Shown piece by piece: positions 41,281 through 45,985 of a stretch of 45,985 nt of DNA. The DNA is from a virus. The translations under genes were made by a program, and so were the position numbers. The DNA lies in the IMG/VR virus record IMGVR_UViG_3300042301_004612, positions 1 to 45,985 of that record. The stretch is one strand, 5' to 3'. The notes under the pieces were generated by a model that saw only the letters and a program-made list of their open reading frames with translations, was not told where the DNA came from and did no database searches. Positions within the stretch are counted from its first letter, which is position 1; the number at the start of each line of letters is the position of its first letter.

Positions 41281-42314
41281 TTTCCAAGCCATTTTACCAC
41301 GCGAGTTCGTGGATGGCCCCTATATTCCCCTTCTTTTTCGTGATAGGAAATTATATGCTGATATTCATTTTTTTCAGCTCCCTTTTTCCGTGTGGCGATA
41401 ACATGGTCGCATAAACAATGGGGAACGGTGTTCATTTTTATTCCATTTGGATGAAAGTAATTCCACATCATGTATAAATCTTCTGTTCCCTTGCCTTCGT
41501 ATCCATCAAAAATAGCATAAGAAAGAGCGGTTCTTCCCATCAAAAGGCATCCACAACCATGCCAGTCAACAGGGACGCAGCTCGTGCCGAGCCCTATTGC
41601 TGGATATGCACTCGACATCCATCCTCTGCGTCTCCATCCGTATTTCGCAATAACCTCCCAAATATTACCGTCAGGAGGGCATTCTTTAATTTTTTTTCTA
41701 GTGTTTTCCCATTTATCCAACTGTTCCTTGGAAGGCTCTTTTTTTTCTTTACTTAGAGCCGCCATCTCTTCCTCGTCTTTTTTAATCTCCTCTTTTAGAT
41801 CTTCTGGTAACTTTCTTTCGCTGGGTAAAAAATCTTCCGCAATTTGATTTTGATAAGTTCCGAATCCGCCCAAAAACTCCGTATTCGGATATGGACAACT
41901 AGAAACCTGATAATACCCACCATCAAACTCCAACGTATTCAACATACAGCGAAGCGCGTTCGGGGGCGGTAGCGTATCGCTGTCCAAGCTCCAGCAAAAA
42001 TCCGCGTTCAGTCGTCTTGCTTCTGTAAAAGCCGCGTCTCTTAATTTAGAAATTGTTAATTGGGCCGTTTCCTTATAGTTTTTCGCTGTCTCGTCTTCAG
42101 TTAGAACATTTAGGTGGATAACTTCTGAAAAAAGGGTTTTCCAATAGGAGACAGCAGATAGGCATTCCGATGAGTTATCCCCCGAGATAACAACAAACTC
42201 CTCCACCATCCCCCTATCTTTTAAAAGACTTATATTGGAATGAACTCTTCTTGCCAGCGTTTTCATCGCGTAGCAATAGTTTTTTGTCGCGCAAACCGTA
42301 ATGACTAATTTCAA
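41277..42314 (-). CDS. GT-A-type glycosyltransferase
   Basis: A 345-residue protein. The N-terminus (LVITVCATKNYCYAMKTL) is the first strand of a GT-A nucleotide-sugar fold, and WSLDSDTLPPPNAL carries the DxD motif (Asp111, Asp113) that binds the metal and sugar nucleotide. GTEDLYMMW near 285 is a likely acceptor or catalytic segment. A charged helical insertion at about 165-215 is unusual. The start is TTG at 42314: the next internal ATG (residue 17) would remove the conserved first strand. It lies 9 nt after the annealing-protein gene. Targets may be virion proteins, phage DNA or host surface sugar. Confidence 0.75.
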   Translation of the reverse strand: MKLVITVCATKNYCYAMKTLARRVHSNISLLKDRGMVEEFVVISGDNSSECLSAVSYWKTLFSEVIHLNVLTEDETAKNYKETAQLTISKLRDAAFTEARRLNADFCWSLDSDTLPPPNALRCMLNTLEFDGGYYQVSSCPYPNTEFLGGFGTYQNQIAEDFLPSERKLPEDLKEEIKKDEEEMAALSKEKKEPSKEQLDKWENTRKKIKECPPDGNIWEVIAKYGWRRRGWMSSAYPAIGLGTSCVPVDWHGCGCLLMGRTALSYAIFDGYEGKGTEDLYMMWNYFHPNGIKMNTVPHCLCDHVIATRKKGAEKNEYQHIISYHEKEGEYRGHPRTRVVKWLGN

Positions 42315-42323
42315 AAGGATGAG

Positions 42324-43136
42324 TTAGAGGTTGTTAATCTTGCCAAGCAGGATGTAAATATCCTTTGCCGGGATATCTTTATAAGTCTTCCATTCGAGAT
42401 AATCCGAGGATAGACTTTCTTTACATTCCGAGGCAATTTCTGTCAGTTTGAGCCAAGTCAATCCCTTTTGCTTGGCTTTGGAAATCAGGGAGTCGATTGG
42501 TTTTGTGCCGAGAACCGCATTTGAATTTTCATCGGACTTTGGGGCAAAAGTCTTGACGCTTTGTAATTCGTCTTTTCCAAGAATGCCCTCCATCGAAAGA
42601 AAAATTCTTACATTTCTGATAAATGCGCGATTCTCAGCTATTGCAGTTAAATAATAAATACCATTAATAGGAACAGTATTATTCGTTGTCGCGTCACCAA
42701 GACCGGTGAATTTAATTGGCCTGTCGCCGGTTTCATAATTAGCGTTCCATGTAATTGTGCAAGCGACAGAAACTTCACCGTTGGGACCAATTGTTGGGCG
42801 ATCATAGGTAAGTTCGGAGAACCCTCTTAAATTAGCCAAATATCGGAACCCAGCCAAAAGGACTAGTAGGTTTTTTTCATCAACCTCATCAACGGTCACT
42901 TCTTCAATTGGCTTCCCAAGCTCTCTCTGAATCTCATCTTCTTTTTGTCGGTTGATGACAAAAAATTTCTTGGGAATCATTTTTTTCCAATCAACCCTGC
43001 CTTCTTCGTTGAAAATATACGAAACGCCCTCCATGAGGCCATATTTATTCAACGACTTTACCTTCGTGGGTATATTTGATACCGGAGGTGAGACTTCGGT
43101 AAACATTTCCATTTGATCTGCGCTTTTCTTTTTCAT
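42324..43136 (-). CDS. Rad52-like single-strand annealing protein candidate
   Basis: A 270-residue protein. The segment ACTITWNANYETGDRPIKFT, then GLGDATTNN and AENRAFIRNVRIFL, follows the order of conserved elements in Rad52/Sak-type annealing proteins (beta hairpin, GxGDA turn, AExRAxxR helix). The C-terminal 60 residues are a small helical domain (LTWLKLTEIASECK). Such proteins anneal complementary single strands for recombination. The start ATG lies 92 nt inside the upstream HNH gene, which reads on in another frame. Internal ATGs at 43112 and 43106 would still overlap it. Confidence 0.45.
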   Translation of the reverse strand: MKKKSADQMEMFTEVSPPVSNIPTKVKSLNKYGLMEGVSYIFNEEGRVDWKKMIPKKFFVINRQKEDEIQRELGKPIEEVTVDEVDEKNLLVLLAGFRYLANLRGFSELTYDRPTIGPNGEVSVACTITWNANYETGDRPIKFTGLGDATTNNTVPINGIYYLTAIAENRAFIRNVRIFLSMEGILGKDELQSVKTFAPKSDENSNAVLGTKPIDSLISKAKQKGLTWLKLTEIASECKESLSSDYLEWKTYKDIPAKDIYILLGKINNL

Positions 43137-44562
43137 TTTTTATAAGTATGGTTAGATGGTTTATGATTAACTTTTTCTCTTCTTTTGTCAAGACAATTTC
43201 TTCGGCTGGGTAAGAGTTTAGGTCTTCTGATTGGAGATCAAAAATAAATTCTTCGTATTGTTGCCTCGTATTGTCCCCAAGGCCATATCTTTTATGAAAC
43301 TCTATATGTAAAGATTTAAGTATTGTTATGCCATTATTTACATCATAACGCAACTCCTTATTTTTGTTCCAAGACTCAACGTGATGAGCGCATACACTGC
43401 CAGTTTTTCCGGTAATTTGGCACTTGTAATGGTCTCTCTTTTTGACTAATTTAATCCACTCTCTATTGAGAGGATCTAATACTCTTTTGGAAAATCGTTC
43501 TTCATCAGTAATACTTGGATCGTAATTTGGGTTTTTATCACCTCTTTTATCCCAACACCCATAGCATGATTTGCTTGCTAGTATTTTGGCTCCTTTTGGT
43601 CTAATAAAGGAAATTTTACCACACTCACATTCACATTTTAAGAAAGAGCGGTTTTCTCCATTATCATTTAGAATATTTACCAAATCTAAAATCTTATACT
43701 TTCCTATCTTTTGTCCAATTAGGTGTATATTTTTATTTTTAAAGAAAGACGCTCTACAGCCACAAGTTTTTACTTGCCCAAAAGTCAAATTTGCAGATTT
43801 AACCACCGCCTTGCCTCCGCAATCGCAAACACAATTCCAATAGGCCCCTTTATCAAAATGACTTAAAGAGACGGCGGTCAAATTATTAAATTTTTGACCC
43901 TTTATATCTTTAAAAACACCACTATTTTCCCCTTGCTTTTTCTTTAAAGCGCAGCTTTTGCATGTTTTACTTAAAAATATATTATTAATGTAAATTTCCT
44001 TGTTTTCTCCGCAATCACATTTACACAAACAGTATGTTTTCCTGTCTTTTTTATATATCTTTGTAATGGTAAGGTTGTTTATTTTTTGTCCAATCTTTAC
44101 GTCTTTCTTATATCTTGGGTTATTTTCGCCGGTAAATCTAGATTCAATATAACAATCTTGACAGCTCTTTTTTCCGCTCCTTTTTAGGGAGGCTAAAGAC
44201 AGAGTCTCCCTCTTTCCGCAGGAGCATTCGCAATTCCAATAAGTATGACCTCCTTCATTTTTAGAAAACGAAATAACCTTTAATTCGCCGAAGATATGTC
44301 CAACATAATCTTTCGGCTTTTTCCAGTAATTGTCCAATTTCGAAAAACATTTCCTGCAACCACCGTCCTTTTTCTTTTTTAAAGTGGATATAGAAGAAAC
44401 ACCTTCGTTACCGCAATCACATCTCCAATTCCACTGGTTTACGTTTGACTTATTATGAGAATAAGATAATACTGTCGCTCGACCTATTTTCTGACCCTTT
44501 CTCGGTCTCGGGTTTGACTTTGGCTCGGAGTCTTGATGTATGGTTATTTCTAAATCTTCCAT
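43045..44562 (-). CDS. HNH endonuclease with five tandem zinc-ribbon repeats
   Basis: A 505-residue protein from ATG 44562; an upstream start is possible but would run into the preceding gene. Five repeats (about 23-72, 87-137, 157-204, 221-269, 282-336) each have the pattern GxxxGxLxV, then CxCxCG or CDCG, then CxxC or CGC, as in zinc ribbons. They probably read a long DNA site. The nuclease core is RDHYKCQITG, AHHVESW (His393, His394), NNGITIL and HIEFHKRYG. The last ~30 residues overlap the annealing-protein gene. It is AT-rich and has the marks of a mobile homing endonuclease. Confidence 0.85.
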   Translation of the reverse strand: MEDLEITIHQDSEPKSNPRPRKGQKIGRATVLSYSHNKSNVNQWNWRCDCGNEGVSSISTLKKKKDGGCRKCFSKLDNYWKKPKDYVGHIFGELKVISFSKNEGGHTYWNCECSCGKRETLSLASLKRSGKKSCQDCYIESRFTGENNPRYKKDVKIGQKINNLTITKIYKKDRKTYCLCKCDCGENKEIYINNIFLSKTCKSCALKKKQGENSGVFKDIKGQKFNNLTAVSLSHFDKGAYWNCVCDCGGKAVVKSANLTFGQVKTCGCRASFFKNKNIHLIGQKIGKYKILDLVNILNDNGENRSFLKCECECGKISFIRPKGAKILASKSCYGCWDKRGDKNPNYDPSITDEERFSKRVLDPLNREWIKLVKKRDHYKCQITGKTGSVCAHHVESWNKNKELRYDVNNGITILKSLHIEFHKRYGLGDNTRQQYEEFIFDLQSEDLNSYPAEEIVLTKEEKKLIINHLTILIKNEKEKRRSNGNVYRSLTSGIKYTHEGKVVE

Positions 44563-44569
44563 TTTTAAA

Positions 44570-45739
44570 TCAAAACTTCCGTTCAAGAATACAAAAATAC
44601 CCGCTATCCTTCCAGAAGTCTTCTGAATCAATCACTGCGCCCTCATTCTGAATGAATGACTGAGTGGGTTGATTGGCTTTCCAGTGGGCATGAGAAAGGA
44701 AGATTTTTCCATCTGACAAGAGGTATTTATTTGTCTTGAACTTTAAACCGTCATAATTTGTCTTTTCTCCGGTCTTGTCAAGCGGATTTTCTGTAGGTTT
44801 GATAGATTCGACCAAGGCGACATCCAGCATACGGAAACGGATTTCGTCCAGTTCTGAACCATCTGCGCGGCAGAAGAAAATAGTTTTAACCCCGGAATGC
44901 TTGAGTTTTTTACAATAATCAATACTAGTCTGGCTCGTGACTTCAAAATTCAGAACCGGAATGCGGCCACGGGCTCGTTTTAGGAGATCAATGGAAATTT
45001 CTTGATTGGCTACAACCGTATATTTCCGCGTAGAAAGCAGTTGGGCCAAAGCATTCTCATCATGTAAGTAATCCATTCGAAGGCTGAAAACATGCTCGGG
45101 GAAGATTTGAGGATTAATGATTGAGTCCGGTATTACTTCGATTACCGAATTTTGAAACAATTCTCCCATATATTTTGTTTCAAAAGAGGCCCGGCGACTG
45201 ACAAGATTCAGTAAGACCGTATCAACAATCTCTTCTGGTTTGATCGTATTGATATTTTTATTTCGTTCAACCGCTTGGTAGGTCGGGTGGGGTGCCGTCC
45301 CACAAATATTGACCGAGAAATAATTCAGTCCATTGGTCTGACAACTGGTTGATCCATAAAGTGTTACCGCATCTTTTTTATATTTCCCGGCCAAGACAGC
45401 ATATAGATGATCTCCAGACAAAAGCATTCGACAATTTGAAATTAAATAAGAGGCTTGCCCCGGTTTCAGTCCAAGAAGATGAGCCGAACAAGCATTCAAT
45501 CGGGAGCAGGGCTTATCGGAGATTTGAACCAAAACGAAAGATTGGCCGAGTTCTTTTTTTAGTTCATCGACAACAATCGCCCAATAATCATAGGTCTTAC
45601 TCGGAGCCTTTTCATTCGGCGAGGTATTGATCAGGATGGTTTTTCCCAAGTCGAAGTCAACGGGGACGAAATCCTCCATGATGTAAGGTTCGGAATGCCG
45701 TAAGCCGGTGGAAAGAGAATACAGATCGGTAAGTTTCAT
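44570..45739 (-). CDS. GT9-like glycosyltransferase, C-terminal part
   Basis: A 389-residue protein. Residues about 30-160 (KTILINTSPNEKAPSKTYDYW, LISNCRMLLSGDHLY, VTLYGSTSCQTNG) match the C-terminal nucleotide-sugar lobe of GT9 (heptosyltransferase-type) enzymes. The last 200 residues are an unrelated, unrecognised extension. The missing N-terminal lobe seems to be the gene just upstream (45754-45985), separated by a stop and 14 nt. It lies 7 nt before the HNH gene. The split may be a frameshift or a functional two-chain enzyme. Confidence 0.5.
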   Translation of the reverse strand: MKLTDLYSLSTGLRHSEPYIMEDFVPVDFDLGKTILINTSPNEKAPSKTYDYWAIVVDELKKELGQSFVLVQISDKPCSRLNACSAHLLGLKPGQASYLISNCRMLLSGDHLYAVLAGKYKKDAVTLYGSTSCQTNGLNYFSVNICGTAPHPTYQAVERNKNINTIKPEEIVDTVLLNLVSRRASFETKYMGELFQNSVIEVIPDSIINPQIFPEHVFSLRMDYLHDENALAQLLSTRKYTVVANQEISIDLLKRARGRIPVLNFEVTSQTSIDYCKKLKHSGVKTIFFCRADGSELDEIRFRMLDVALVESIKPTENPLDKTGEKTNYDGLKFKTNKYLLSDGKIFLSHAHWKANQPTQSFIQNEGAVIDSEDFWKDSGYFCILERKF

Positions 45740-45753
45740 ACGGATTTTTGTTT

Positions 45754-45984
45754 TTAAAGTTTGGTTTGAAAGGCCACGACGCTTGATTCCGATTTAAATG
45801 TCTTTTTCGGTATGATTACTACGTCAACCACTCCATCAATCTCTCCGTGCCCGGTCATAACCGCTTCATTTTCAAAAATCGGGGCATAAGGAATAATGCA
45901 ATCAATATACGGATTGCCTTCTAGTATCTCGCTAAACTGAGGATTGGCCGCAAAGTAAATTTTATGGTCCGGGTAAGTCTGGCG
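45754..45984 (-). CDS. GT9-like glycosyltransferase, N-terminal part (partial)
   Basis: Open from the right window edge to a TAA at 45754-45756, giving 76 residues. The segment KIYFAANPQFSEILEGNPYI followed by DCIIPYAP resembles the N-terminal lobe of GT9 enzymes, which contains an FxxLLxxNPYID-type line. It ends VVAFQTKL, then the next ATG comes 14 nt later, so it is probably co-translated with, or a split piece of, the gene at 44570-45739. The true start is outside the window. Confidence 0.45.
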   Translation of the reverse strand, partial: RQTYPDHKIYFAANPQFSEILEGNPYIDCIIPYAPIFENEAVMTGHGEIDGVVDVVIIPKKTFKSESSVVAFQTKL

Positions 45985-45985
45985 G

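Noticed and set aside
1-45985. CRISPR array, integrase, attachment site, lysis cassette
   Set aside because: Looked for, but no regularly spaced repeats, recombinase signature, att-like repeat or endolysin motif was seen.

Overview
The window looks like the virion-structure half of a tailed phage (Caudoviricetes) genome, probably with a long non-contractile tail (siphovirus). It reads, in order, candidate small terminase, large terminase, portal, prohead protease/scaffold, candidate decoration protein, major capsid, connector genes, tail tube, tail-chaperone candidates, a 2078-residue tape measure, and tail-tip and fibre genes. I see no tail sheath. By the usual ~0.15 nm per residue rule the tape measure implies a tail of roughly 300 nm. 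The standard bacterial code fits, since all three stops are used. The host cannot be named. Most starts lack a good Shine-Dalgarno sequence, and several sit 5-8 nt after a -10-like box, so leaderless or SD-poor translation is likely. No tRNA, CRISPR array, integrase or lysis gene was found.

Layout. 1-5420: end of an upstream gene, small-terminase candidate, LAGLIDADG endonuclease, ERCC4-type nuclease, large terminase. 5500-8919: portal, then a tnpB-only IS200/IS605-type element inserted head-on at the portal stop codon, then a small membrane protein. 8929-13889: protease/scaffold, decoration candidate, major capsid (with terminator), a second LAGLIDADG endonuclease, a small protein (with terminator). 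13978-17674: connector/neck genes and tail tube (with terminator). 17766-18011: small ORF. 18012-18974: about 960 nt without a convincing gene, full of hairpins and ending in a G-quadruplex/C-tract block; this is the best candidate here for something undescribed, possibly a large ornate phage RNA. 18975-27624: tail-chaperone candidates and tape measure. 27666-31240: two paralogous tail proteins. 31306-33617: a GC-rich two-gene cassette (glycine-repeat adhesin, then a BIG2 plus trypsin-like protease protein). 33699-41280: tail-tip/hub and fibre-like proteins, ending in a Ser/Thr-rich protein.

41277-45985 is on the minus strand: a GT-A glycosyltransferase, a Rad52-like annealing-protein candidate, a five-zinc-ribbon HNH endonuclease overlapping it, and two pieces of what looks like a split GT9-type glycosyltransferase. 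The glycosyltransferases may modify virion proteins or surface sugars.

A recurring theme is nucleases beside essential genes: LAGLIDADG and ERCC4 by the terminase, TnpB at the portal, LAGLIDADG after the capsid gene, HNH overlapping the annealing protein. The first, third, fourth and fifth look like mobile endonucleases in conserved loci.
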